In this document: positions 1 through 13,100 of the stretch, piece after piece
Layout of the letters: every line of letters starts with the position of its first letter
Position numbering within the stretch: the stretch's first letter is position 1
DNA from: Syngnathus acus
Lineage: Eukaryota > Chordata > Actinopteri > Syngnathiformes > Syngnathidae
DNA: 64,000 nt
Assembly (NCBI RefSeq): GCF_901709675.1
Contig: NC_051102.1
Span: 8,777,412 to 8,841,411 of the forward strand
Direction of reading: 5' to 3'
Program-made: the position numbers and the translations under genes
The notes under the pieces: model-generated
The model's input: only the letters and a program-made list of their open reading frames with translations
Told to the model about the DNA's origin: nothing
The model's database searches: none

Positions 1-1186
1 TGCGCGCTGCAGTTGCCGCAAGTCCTGGCATGGGGATGGTCCTCCCACAGCTCCACTGGGCCGTCTCGCTTGGATTGCCCACGCCCCCCTTTCCAGCCCG
101 GCCCCCCTCCAGCCTCTTCTCTCCCTCCCTCCCTCATTTTGCGCGTTTTTTCACACGCACATTTCCTCCAGACACCCCCTAACAGGACGACCCCTCCTGC
201 CCCCATTCCTAAATCGTCCCATGTGGAGAAGAGAATGGAAATGAGTTCATACTTAATGAATGATAGTGCGCCCTCTAGAACAACACTTTTCTTATGTTAT
301 CTATGATTTATTATAAGCCGATCGATGTTTTTCATTGTCTAACTTTGACTGTAGATGATTGTTTTTATTTTTCTTATCATCTAAAATAATGTAAAAAAAA
401 ATACTAGATCCCAGGATTAAAAATAGCTCGTTATATTCCGTCGTAGTGTAGCTAAATACTAAATAAAAAGCGGTTTTATCAACAAATGAAAATGTTAGCC
501 AATTTATTTCACATTTAAGTGTGGTTGTAGATGAATACAAAATCCATGAAAAAATGTTGAAACGTATTTGCCGTATTTTGTAAACAGGTCATTGGCGCCG
601 CCTTATGGCAAGAATCGATACTGCTCGCCTGAAAATGTTTGCTTTTACTTTTCAAATACATTTCAGTATATATAATACATGAACACAGAGCGGAATCAAA
701 AGTGGAAACAAGGTCTTTAATTTTTTTTTTTAGGTAATATTAATGACAGTAGTATTTTACAGCTGATCAGCACTTTACTAAGTCCGTGTTTAAATGCACA
801 ACAGCATTTGAATTGAGCTTTTTTCATTCAAGGATAGAACATCAAAACTCAAGCTACAACAAAATGTTATTAAAAAAAAAGCAAGAATTACAGAAACTAA
901 GTTGAACAAGCCTTTTCAAATAAAACACTGCACTCAATAAAAAAAAGCCATGTTAAAATGTATATTATATATCATTTACGCAAGGCTGTGGATTATAATG
1001 AGTTAAAAAAAAAAACACCAGCTCCAAACACTCATCTAAACACAATTCATATTCAATTCTTAAACATCCCAAATTCTCATATATACCATAAAAACCTTTA
1101 AAATGTTTAACAGGAAAATAGTTAATACAAATCTAGTTATTAGGCAAGTTATTCTTTTAGTCTGTTCTGTGGACTAAAATGTTGAC
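1..1186. other. dsp downstream region, 3' UTR and flank
   Basis: No coding gene is supported here. The part next to the dsp stop (about 700-1186) is AT-rich and probably the dsp 3' UTR on the minus strand. Candidate minus-strand polyadenylation hexamers, read on the plus strand as TTTAAT or TTTATT, lie at 716-721 and 503-508. Bases 1-300 are more GC-rich; a 97-codon open frame there has biased Pro/Ser composition and no family I recognise. Confidence 0.5.
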
Positions 1187-4100
1187 TTAATAGTTGGCAC
1201 TTGTGTTGCTGGACGCGAAGCTATAGCTGTATGTAGACGAATAATCCACACTGCCTCTACGAGACCCACTCCTGGAGCCAGAGCGAGATCCTGGGTTGGA
1301 GACATTGTAAGGACTGCTGAGTCCCTTTGATGACACCGAGGAGGCCTGCAACATCTTCATACCATTGCTCTCTTCCACCATGCAGTTATCCATGGCATCC
1401 TTATAGGAGATCTTCAGTTTGGTCTTGGGACAGGTCAGGTTTTTCGGATAGTTGCGGACATCCTGAAGTTTCTGTGCCCCCATGCCGTCCAGCCAGTTTT
1501 TGCGAATGGCCTCCTCAATGCTAATGCGTTTTCCAGTGCTGGGCTCAATCAGGCCTCCGGTCATGTATTGGAATTCCAGGAACCTCTGGCCGGCATCGTA
1601 AGGTAGCCACGTCTCCTTCACTGCCTCCGCTGCCGACATCTTCCTCTTGGTTTTCACATCCTCAAAGCCAAGATAGGCTTTCTGCGCCGCCTTCAGCTTG
1701 TTGGCCATGGCTTCGTCGATGACACACTGATGGACGGCGTCCTGCAGTGTTAGTCTCTGTCCCGTTGAGGGGTTGATAATTCCTCCGGTGCACACTTGGG
1801 CCTCCAGGAGTCTCTGCGCCGTGATGGTATCCACGATTCCTCTTCTGTGCGCCTCAGGAATGGTGATCTTCTCCAAGGTCTCAGTGTCAAATATGGCCGC
1901 CACTGGGCTCTGGTCATCAAACATCTCCGGGGGAGAGACGGTAATGGAAATACTATTTAAGCGCTTGCGAACGGTCGGAGAAGACGGCGCGGCCTGGGTG
2001 GGGCTGCTGCAAGTGATCACGTCGTCAGCGCTGCTGGTTGAGATGGTCAACTCGGTGCCGCTGCTCCTACTGGAAACTTCGTCAGCAAACTGGGTCAAGG
2101 TTAACTTTCCAGAGCGATACTGATCGAGGGATTTCTGGTCGATGATTCCACGCGCCATGCAGTCCTGAATGTCGTACTGGGTCCCCGTCTTTCTGTCTAC
2201 TATCACCAAGCGTGTCGATCCATCCGAGCCTTTGATAGTGATTTCTTCCCACTCACATTCCTGCTCTGACAAGTCCAGAAAGGTGTCATAGTCGATTAAC
2301 TCGCGGTGATAGGCCTCTCGCACGGACATCTCCCGATTAGTGTCCGGGTCAACGATCACCACCCGCCTCTTGCGAAGGACGTTGCTTCGGCTCTCTTGTA
2401 ACACCTTGGCTTTCTTTTTGTCTGTTAGAGGCAGGAGTACCAGGCCGGTCTTGGGATCCGTGATGCATCTCTCCTTTAGCTGCAGATACGTCAGGTTCTC
2501 CTTTGTGTTGGGGTCAAAGAACCCTTTGGTGTCGTCCCCTTCGTAAGTTAGGATCTCATTCATCTCCTGATCAAAGTATCCTCGTTTATAAGCAACGGAA
2601 ATGTCAATTCGGTGGCTCTCTTTCGGGTCAATGATCCCACCGCTGGCGATCTGAGCCTCGAGCAGACGGATTCCGTGGCCTTTCTCGATCAGACCTTTCT
2701 CGATGGCCTGGAAAAGGGAGATTGTCTTTCCTGTGGCAGGGTCGGTATATCCGGTAACGGCCCTTTCCGCAGATAGCAACTTGTTCTTAAATTCTTTTCC
2801 AACCAGGCCTCTCATTGTTGCCTCGTCTACGGTCAAGAAGACATTGTTTACCGGGTCAACAATGAAGCCGGACGCAGCCTGGGCTTCAAGGAGCTCCAAG
2901 GTGGTCCCCCTCATGAGCAGACCTTCCTTCATTGCCTGATAAAAGGGCCGTATCCTGTCGTTGGCCTCATCATAGATCCCTGCGATGCAGGTCGATCCGT
3001 AGAGGTACGACTTGAGCTTATCCTCGATATCTTTGCTGGTGAGCTGACCTTCTCTCAGCCTTTTCAAATCGTTTTCATCCAGCAATTCAGACTTGATCAG
3101 CTCCGGCACAGAGACTTGTCCACGGAGCCCCTTGACCGTCATGGGTTTTTCTGGGCCCTGAAGCAAGAGTAAACCGTGAACGGGTTCCACTGTGCACTTC
3201 CTCCTAAGGTCACCATAGCTGGTCTTTTCTCCTGTTGTTGGATCCAGGTAGCAGGCGGGTCTTCTGTTCAGAGCCCTGTAGAGCTCCTCGTCGATAAGAT
3301 TGCGATCCAGGGCCAAATCTTTTGGCAGGAATACACTCAGAACGGGGTCCAAGATACCCCCGACGGACTCCTGAGCCTGCAGCAAACGGAGCGCCGTCTC
3401 CTTGTCGATTCGGCCTTGTTTGCAAGCCTGGCCCACGGATAACACTTTACCCGAGTAGGGATCCTTGAAACCGACACTGGCGGCTTCAGCTTTCACCAAG
3501 GCGTCTCTGTCTTCTGTGTCCACGATGCCCCTGGAGCAAGCGGTGTCCACGGGCATCTTGTCATTAAAAGCGGGGTCTGCTATGTAGCCCGTAGCGGCTT
3601 GAGCCTCCAACAACATGAGCGCGCTCTCCGGGCTCAGCAGGTTTTTGTTTTTGGCTTCGGTGAAAGGCATTTTCCCTTGAGAAGCGGTCATCATGCCGGC
3701 GATAATGCCCGTCCCCTTGAGATTCACTTGGATGTCAACGGCGACCTCGTCCACGGTCCTCTTGCCCTGCAGCAGCAGCTCCAGAGTGGCCTTGCTGATC
3801 ACGCCGCAGTCACAAAGCTGGTGAGCTGTGACTTTGCGACGCACCCCATCAAATACCAGCTTGGAAGGGTCGATGGTGGCCACCTTCATATCCGTCTGCG
3901 TCTGTCTACTCGACGTACTCGGCCTTTTCTGCAACCTCTCGATCTCTCTCTGCAGCGCGTCTCTCTTGAGGCTCAGCTCCGTCACCTCCTTCTCTGAGCT
4001 CAACAGCCTGCTCTTGTAACGTTCCTCGACACTTCGAAGCTCTCTCATCAACCTCTCGATCTCGTTCTTTAGACTCAACCTATCTTGATCTGTCTTGGAC

Positions 4101-7100
4101 CTATCCGAATCCCACTGCCTGAGCTGGGTCTCCTTCAACTCGTACTGGCTCTTCAAAAGGGTGAAATCCTTGAGAGCGCTATTTTTCTCATCAATCAAGC
4201 GCTGCTTGTTACGAAGCTCCGTCTCCAGGGAATGTTTGATGCGGGCCAGTTCCTCTTCCAGGCGCTTCTGGCGGTGTTTGTCCTGGTCCAGCAATTTCAG
4301 CTTTGAAAGCAAATCATCCCTCTCCAGCAGCACCGCGCTGTACTTGCTTTGGGACTCGTGCACCATGATGGATGTCTGCGGAGATAGAAGCAAACCAAAG
4401 ATTACAACACGCCAATGGAGTTTGCCAAAAACAAACATCTGCTCATGTGAGTTGCATTCGGCCGTTAGTGATAGTTGAAACAAATCTTTGACATTTACAG
4501 CCGTCTTTGGCAGTGAATCAAATAAAAGCAGATCTGAGTAGCAGTGGCATTTTCTTACAAAACTCCTCATATTTGCCAATCTTACATACATGCTCCATAA
4601 TTGTTCATGCAAAAGCAGAGAATTAGGGGGGAAATTTTGAATTAAGCAGAGGCGTTCCTTCAGTGCAATCAAAAATACCTCAAAGGACTGCTTTTGGAAT
4701 TTGTCTATTTCGACCATAAGCTTTTCTCTCTCCTTGGTCAGGTCGTTGATGAGAGCCTGGAGCTCCGCTGTCCTCTTGTTGCTATTCTGAAGTTGGACGT
4801 GCAAAGCTGAAATCTGAGATGCGTTTTCCCCGTCAACAGCGTCCCTGCTAATTCTCAGCTCATCCCTCTCCTGCCTCAGGAGCCTCAGCTCCTCCTCCTG
4901 CCTCTGTCTCTCCATTGTCACGTTCTGAGTCAGAGCCTTCAGACGTTCTATTTCGACGGTGCATTCATTGAGGTGGCGGCTTTTGTCCTCGTTGGTTTTG
5001 TACAGACTTTCATTTCTCTGGTTGAACTCCACAAGTTGGAGTTGATCTTGGTGGACCTTCTGTTTCATGGCCTTCAACTCAGCGCTCACGGCCGCCAGTT
5101 GGTCTTTGGTGACTTTGTGCTCCCTGAGGCTCTTATCCCGAGCCTCCTGGAGAGCTCGGAGGTCCTGCCCAAACTTCTTTTCAGTGTTTGAAGCCTCAAC
5201 CTGGATGGACTTGAGGCTGGTGATGGTGGTGGTGTACTCTCGGCACGTTTTCGTCACCCTCTCCAGCTCTGACTCCAGCCTCTTTCTGTGTGTGAACTCC
5301 TCCTGGGTTGCCTTCTTTTGCTTTTCCATCTCAGCTCCCATGGCATCCAGAGAGCCTTGAAGTTCTCGGATGCGGCTCTGGAGCCTGACGGCGCTCTGCT
5401 CGGCCTTGTTCCGGTCACTGGTCTGCTTCTCCAGCTCCACTCGAGTAATGCGAATCTCCTTCTCGGAAAATTTCAGCTTGTTAATCATCTCCAGGCAGGA
5501 TTCGTTCTGCGCCTTGAGCTCTGCCTCCGATTGTCTCAAGTGATTGATTTCCAATTCCAAGGCCCTCCTCTTCTTGCCTTCTTCGTCAATATCCCGGGTG
5601 AGCATGCTGATCTGCCGGCCTTTTTCTTGAATGTTTTTGTTAGCCTCCTTTAGTTTGAGCTCGTCCTCATCTCGCTGCTGTGTGAACTTCCTGATTTGGA
5701 CCTCCAGCTCACTCCGCATCCTCGTCTCTTGGGTCAACGACGTCCTCTGCTGGTTGGTCTCCATCTCCGCTCTGTTTTTTTGCTCTTCGGCGTGGGCGAT
5801 GGAGAGTTTGAGCCTACGCAGCTCATCTTCGAGATCTCGCTTCTCGGCGACGAGCTTCTCGTACAGGTGCCTCAGCTCAGCCGAGTCCTCTTCCTTTTGC
5901 TGCGAGGCTTTCAGGACGGTGGTCTTGGTGACGTGGATCTGGGTCTCGTACGTTTGCTTAAGTTGACTGATCTCCTGGGTGCACTGTGTTCTTACCTTTG
6001 AAACCTCTGACTCGGCATTGCGGCGACGGGCCGCCTCCTCCTCCAGCAGTATCTTCAGCCTCTCCAGCTCACGTTCTTTGTCCTTGACCGTCTTTTCCAA
6101 GTCAATCTTGAACCAGTTGAGCTCATCCAACTCTTTCTGTCTGCGGCGAACAGCCGCCTCAAACTCTTCCTGTTGGCTGGTGTAGCGCTCTTCGGCCAGC
6201 CTTTTTTTCCTCTTTTCTTCTTCCAGTTGGTACTTAAGGCGGTTGAGCTGGTCAGTTAGCTCTTGGATCTGGCTTTGGGTACTGTCCAGGCTGTCCTTGG
6301 TAACAGAGACTTGGATGGATGTGGTTCTCTTGATTTCCTCCAGATCAATGAGCTGGTCTTTGGACTGGCTGAGCTCCAGCTTGAGACGGGCCAAGGCATC
6401 TTCCAGAGATTTGTTTTTCCCGCCAGAATCCCCGAGCTGTTCCTTGAGGCGCCTGATCTCCTCCTCTAGCAGCTCAATCTTGGTGTTCCTAATCTGAAGA
6501 CAGAAAACCACTTTAGATCGGCTTGATCATTCACTCGCCGTGAAACGTTCTGGCACTGCAGCTTACCTTCAGCTCTTCCATGTTCTTCAGCAACTCCCCA
6601 AGGAACTTATAGTAGTCACCTGAGCGAGTAAGGAGCTCAATGTAGTTGGACTGGATGTCAGATGCCTGATGAGAAGCAGAATCCCAGAATTACCTTTCCA
6701 ACAATAATAAACTGAAAACAGGATGAGGTGTCCTTGGTTCATGATGACAATCCGTTGCTATCTCATTAGCTTCTAAGCAAGTGTACGTAATGAAGTGACC
6801 AGTGAAGACATGCTTACCTCCTGTCTAACAACAGTAGCAGGGGACTTGAGCATGGTTCTCTTGATGGGAATGTTGAGAAGCGTTTCCAAGCCGGAACTGT
6901 AGGAAGCCAACTGCAGTTCATAGTCCTGAAAAGGCATCCGAACAGAGATGAAGATTGAGCCAACCAAGATGATTTTTGTTTCTATGAGCACACGCTTGAA
7001 GCCCGACCAACCTTAATGGAGGCAGCGCAGGTGTCGGCGTGTTTATGGACATCCTCCACCTTCTCTTTCTTGCCTTTAATTTCACCATAAAGTATCTATG

Positions 7101-10100
7101 GAAGGGTTGACAGTTGAATGAAACTTTTCCATTGTAGCTACTTGATATGCAAACAAGGAAGCAGGGGATGGGTGGAAACATGCCTTCTGCTGGTTGAGGT
7201 AGTCCGTGGCCATCTGGATGTTGGTGAGCTTCACATTCTGAAGGACATCCTGGCGCTTCCGGGCATTGTTTATCCACTGGTCCATGGAAGTACTGCTCTG
7301 ATGATGAATTTGCAGCTGCTTCTCATGCTTCTCCAGATCCCACAATCTGAAAGAGGAAGTGAGCCAGGAAGAAGGATATTTTGTAAGAAGCCAAACAAGA
7401 ATGGAATGTGAAGGTGGACTTACCGGGTGTCGATTTGTGTTTGGATGCGGCGCCAGCGGTCAGAGAGTTGACCCACCAGTTCTGCGTATTTGGACAAGTC
7501 CACGTCACACCTGTGGAAGGACTCTGAGACTTGACCGTTCCATTGAACCGCTTTGGCTAGCTCCGACTCCATCGCAGTTAGCAGGTCTTTTTTGTGGTCC
7601 AGCTCGATCTTCATTTGCTTTGATAGAATTATAAAAAAAAAACATCATCATCTGACATCATCTGAAATCGTAAGGAAACCAAATTTAATGTGTAGTGTGA
7701 AAAAAAACCTTCAGAGTGCTCTGGTAGTTATCCAGCTCTCGCGGGTCCAGCGAGGCGGTCTCTTTTTCCGTCAGGCGGGCCTCGTGGACTTTGACAACGT
7801 CTTCAGCCTGGAGAAGAGTCTCGAGCAAGGACTTCAGCGCTGACACTCTGTGGGAAATCATTAAACAGTACAGAAATGAATGTGGAGTCTGTTTTTGTAT
7901 ATTTCTTTTTCAGAAGGAAGGCATTACCTTTGGATATAAGCCGAGTAGAGACCCTGAAGCCCTCCCAGTTTCTGGCTGATGATTTCCAGCTCTGAACGGA
8001 GGAACCTTGCTTGCTCCGAATCGGGAGGGATCCCTTCCAGCTGCTTGAGAATCTTCTCTCGTAGGTGCAGGTATTCGTCGTGAATGTAGTCCAGCTCTTG
8101 GTGCACAGTCTGGACATCAACATTGCATGCGACCCATTAAATCCAGCGTTTTCATTTTCGTACAAATAAGTCAACGAGCATTCACAACTGTGGAGTCGAG
8201 CAACAAAGCAAGCGTTTTGTCGAAATCAAAATCCTCAACTCACTTGGTGGCAAAGCACTACTTTTGTCTAAGTGAAGCTCCTCAACTCACTCTTGTCATT
8301 TTCCTACAAATTAATGAGTGCCGCACCTGCAGTTTTTCGATGTGCACTAAGCAGTCTTGCAGGCTGTTTTCCCCCGAGCAAATGTGCAGATGGCTGGTGA
8401 GTCCGGACTCGGACAGTTCCAACCTCCGCCGGAGCTCCTGCAGACTGCTGAGCAGTGTGATGCTGAGGGCCTGGATTTTAGGAGGCGCAGGTTTGCTTGG
8501 CTCCTTGGTATCGTCTGCAAATGAAGACAAAGAGAAGACTCATTCAAGGAAAACCATTTGACAAATCCAGCACGAGGGTCATTCATGGCCAACTCACTTT
8601 GGCCGGTCACCTGGATAACCAGGGTGTCATAATGGGTCTGGGCTCTATCAAAGTGGCTCTGGATGTTGATTTTATCCTCTTCCCTGAAAAGGTCGCAACC
8701 TTGACTGGTGCGCAGGAACTCTTGGTAATGGGTCTCCAGCCTTTTGATGATGCTGCGGTACTCCTCGGGACGCATTTTCGATATCTACCGTGCAAAGGGC
8801 GACACGTGAGGTGAGCAAAATCTGGAGGGGAGTCAAAGTTGTCATGGTTTACCATGGACACTGTGAGAGAGTTGATGTAGTTGATGTCTTTCAGGCAGTA
8901 CTGCCACGCGATGAGACTCTTGATGTTAATGTATAGCTGATTCCAGATGGCAAGGATGGCCTCATAATACTGCTCATTCCTGGGAAACAAGTCCAAGATA
9001 CGTAGTTAACACACAGTTGAAAAAACAAGTCAAAAATCTTTGTCCCGTCGCTAATCGATGACTGGAATAATTCAGCAGCAAAATCTCCATTCGGGGTGCT
9101 GCCACCTACTGGTGACTGAAATTAGTCCAGCTTGCTAACATCGCAACTCACCTGTTCTCCAGGTTTGGTCATGTGATGTATTATTATATGCCTGGATGCG
9201 AAATAATGGTCTTACTTGGCGGCGAGGCCGATGCTGAGGGGGTTTGGCGGGGGGATCAGCAGACACACGGAGGGAATCAACATGTCCAGACCTCCTGGTC
9301 CGGTCACGAGCCACTTGCTGCGCTGCGAGTTGTCTTTCAGTATGCCCTCATTCCCTTTGAGAATCCCTTTCTACAAAAAAAAAAAAAAAAGATCCATTTC
9401 AGCACTCCATATGTCGGTTCTACTGTCTTCTCGTGCGGACCAAATCTACTCACCTGGTCCTGCTTGAAGTCACACAGTGCCTGAACCATGATGGGGGTGT
9501 TGGTTGGAGTCGGTTCCTCCGGGTTGCGGGGCTTCAGCCTCACAATTGTCTTGGACTTGTTGACCAGGCTTTGAACTTGTCTCTTATGCTCCATGATGCG
9601 CTCCTTCTCTTTCTGTAGACAGCGGAACTTATATTCAATGCACCCCCCATAAAAAAAAAAAACAACAACAGAGAAGCAGATTAGCAATCGCTACCTCCAG
9701 AAGTTTCACGAGCTCCATAAGGTTTTCCAGTGGCGTGTTCTTGTTGCATGTGAACCTTTTCTGGATGTTTTCACGGTCCTTTCTCAGCTTTTCGTAGGTC
9801 TCATTCGCCTCCTTGAAAAACTAAGGAGGAAATTTAATTCAGTTTTGATCATATTTGCCAAATCTGGTGCTATTTTTGATGAGCGCTTACTTGGCCGTAG
9901 GCTGCGTTCTCCTTCAAATGAATGTGAATGCACTTGGTGATCTGGAGAAGCCAGCTCCACTGGGTCTGTAAGGTGTCCATGTAGGCCTGAGGAGGACCAA
10001 CATCCACATTAGTACAGGAACGCACATACTCAACATGATCAGTGGGCAGAAATGGAGAAACTCACTTCAATCTTATCGGAGGCCGGATGGTTGTTGCTCA

Positions 10101-13100
10101 AAAGGCCGTCAGCTTTCACTTTGAGCTTGTTTAGCTCCTTCTCCTTCTCCTCCAGATCTTTCATCAGCCTCTGTGTGAAGAAGGGGATGAAGATGAGAAG
10201 GGGAAAAGAATGCACCAAGTAGGAGGAAAAGGAAGAGCGCGAGCTTACCGAGTAGCTCTCCTGCTTCTTGGGGATGTACTGCTCGATGTTTTTGTCCCCC
10301 CAGTCGAAGACCAGCTCTTCCTCCTCCTTCTCGTTCACCCACATGATGGCACGGAAGATTTCCTCAATGATGCTTTGCAGGTCACGCAGCTGATTCACTC
10401 GGCCGTGTGACATTTTCTGCGGTTGAATGCACACCAAGTCAGTTCAAATCTTGCACTTTTGCTTTAAAAATTATTAGTTTTTTTTTTTCCCAAACCTGCA
10501 AACTGTCCCATTCTTGTTCCATGATGTAAAGGTTGGACTTGTCGCCCCTCATGCCCTAAAGACAAGTCCATTTTTATTGCCTTTTTATTTTCACACATGA
10601 ACTCAGTTAAGAGGAGCTTGAAAATACACACAGACACACACCCACACAAAAGGTCACAGTAGGGTTAAGTCGAGCAACATTGCGTACCAGTTCGTCACGG
10701 GCCCGGTCTACTTCCTGACTCCTTTGAATAGTGCTGTGGAATTTGTTGTGGCTCATGATTTGGTTCTCAATCGTGGCAGAGTCGTCCCCCCATGGAGCCG
10801 TCTGAATCATGCGCTGCAAATTTAACAATAAAACGTTCTATTAATATGTATACATGCATTAAAAATATCGGGGAATAGAAATTTTATTGCATCGTAAATA
10901 AATGCACCCGATGAAGTTCTCCAAACTGTCGCATTCTGCTCTTTGTCCACTAGGTGGCAATCTATACCCATGTTACACCCAGTTGCAAACAGGAAACTAT
11001 TCCAACTATGCCTCTCTTTGTTCGGCCCTGCTCTTTTGATAAGAACGACCTCTGCCTGTCCCTGCACTTTACTCCCGTTTTTTTTTTCCACTCTTCTCTT
11101 TCGAGTCTTTGTTCGCACGCCACTCCCTCCTTCCATGCTTAGTGGGCCGAAGCCACACAGGACGGCCTCTTTCACCAGCAGGACTAACACAGGTAGTAAA
11201 AAGCAGTCAGATCACATCAGGTGTTTTCTTCGTGTCAGGAAGCAGTATTCTAGAGGCGGGGGGAGGTTTTGACCAGGGCGTTTTCCCCGAAACATTTTAG
11301 ACCGGCCCATTCCTTATAACATCTGTGTCAAATTTCACACTCATTTACTGTTCTTTTTGGGCCTCCCTCTCACGTACACACGTAGCTTGGCTCCCTCCAA
11401 AACTGAGCCGCCATATTCCCCGTCATTGTTTCACTCCTCAGCCTGTGGATCAGGTTTTGGCACTCTGTCAAGATGGTGTCAGTTACCAACAGGTCCGAGG
11501 GAGTGATAGGGAGAGCGTGCACTCTCCTCCTCCTTGGGTCATGCATGCATTTATCCACGTAGCTTGAGCAACTTCAACACGGCACCTTCGATTATGGCCA
11601 GCGTGTTGCAACTTGTTTTTACAGCAAGAGTGAAAAAAAGAAATCTTGTCGAAGCATCCAAAAATGATCAGAACACAAAATGAACTATGTCAATCATATC
11701 AAACTGGCGGTTTGTTGTCTATGTATTTACATTTGCTTTTATTTTCCCTTGCTGTCAGTGGTCAAGAGTTTTCCCCGGCCATTCCCATAAAATATGACGA
11801 CGCTGGGATTCCCGCTGACGACATTTCACCAATCGACGCGGTGTGCTGTCTTACCTTCTGCTGGCTAATCCAGGCCATGGCGTCTTTAAAGAGCCTCCCC
11901 CCTTCGGCGGAGGCGCCCATGCTGCCGGCGGAGGCGCCCATGCTGCCGGCGGCGGCGCCCATGCTGGCCGTGCTGCGTTTGATGGTCATGGTTCCCATGA
12001 ATTGCTGTTGGACACCGCCGTACATGTGCTCCAGCTGGTTTAAACTGTGAGTTGCAAACAAATGCAATGATGTTCAACCTGACTGACAAGGCCCAATTTT
12101 TTTTTTTGGTGCGCTTAGTAGGTTTTTGTAGCTTACCTGGAAAAGACGTCATTGGGAATACGCATCTGCTGCAGGTCCATGCCGTACGTCTTCAACAGCT
12201 CCATATGGTCGGCGGCCATCATCAGCATCTTCTCTGCTTCCACGGGAGGTCCTCCCTGGCACGACAGCGGCAATGAATAATGAATAAACCACCCTCATCA
12301 GACTGGTATGCCAACTTTTTGTTGATCAGTCAACAAGCAAGCGCTCATCTGCTTTGTGCTTATTTCTAGCAATGGATTTCGAGAAGAGAACTTACGCTCT
12401 GCAGGATCATCTTTGCTCTTTGCAGGTACTCATGACTCATGGCTTTCAACTGCATAACTTTCTCCTGAATGTCCTCCACACTGCAATACCAGAAAGCAAT
12501 AAATATTCGGATCTTGACAAAGCAACTTTCATTAAAACGGCTGCCAAGATAAATGGCTATCGCTTTCACGTTATGAGGTTTTTGAGCACATAATCTTTCC
12601 AAACCTTTATTCAGCAGAAATCCTTTTTTTTTTTTATATTAGGAAAAACAATTGTCAGTTCACCACTGGCCAAGTCATAAAAAGTTGAAAATCTCATTTA
12701 TCGCCATCTAGTGGAAGCTTTTAATTGTTCTGCAGTGTCAGTATAAGTCAAGGGCAAAGATAGAGGAACAAAGGTACAGTAGTTGTGATGGATTATTTAA
12801 TATTTAATGCCATTGAAGTATTTGCCATAGGGATATCGTGTGAAGGCTCAAACATTGAAAAAAAATCTTCATAACAAAAATAGTATTATAGTGTTATTAA
12901 CTATACAATGTTATTATGTATAACAGTATAGCCTTCATTCAGGTATAATGTTTTTAGTATGCTGAAATTCATAAATGCTTCTGATTTTTTTAAATTTAAT
13001 GTATTGTGAAACCAGCCGTATCTTTTTCTATGGTTATCATCACACTTACTGAGCTGAAGACTTTCTACTGTGTAAAGTAAACAAATAATATAAACATGAA

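Noticed and set aside
13-306. A 97-codon open frame at the window start
   Set aside because: Biased Pro/Ser composition, no recognisable domain, and no supporting splice or start context.
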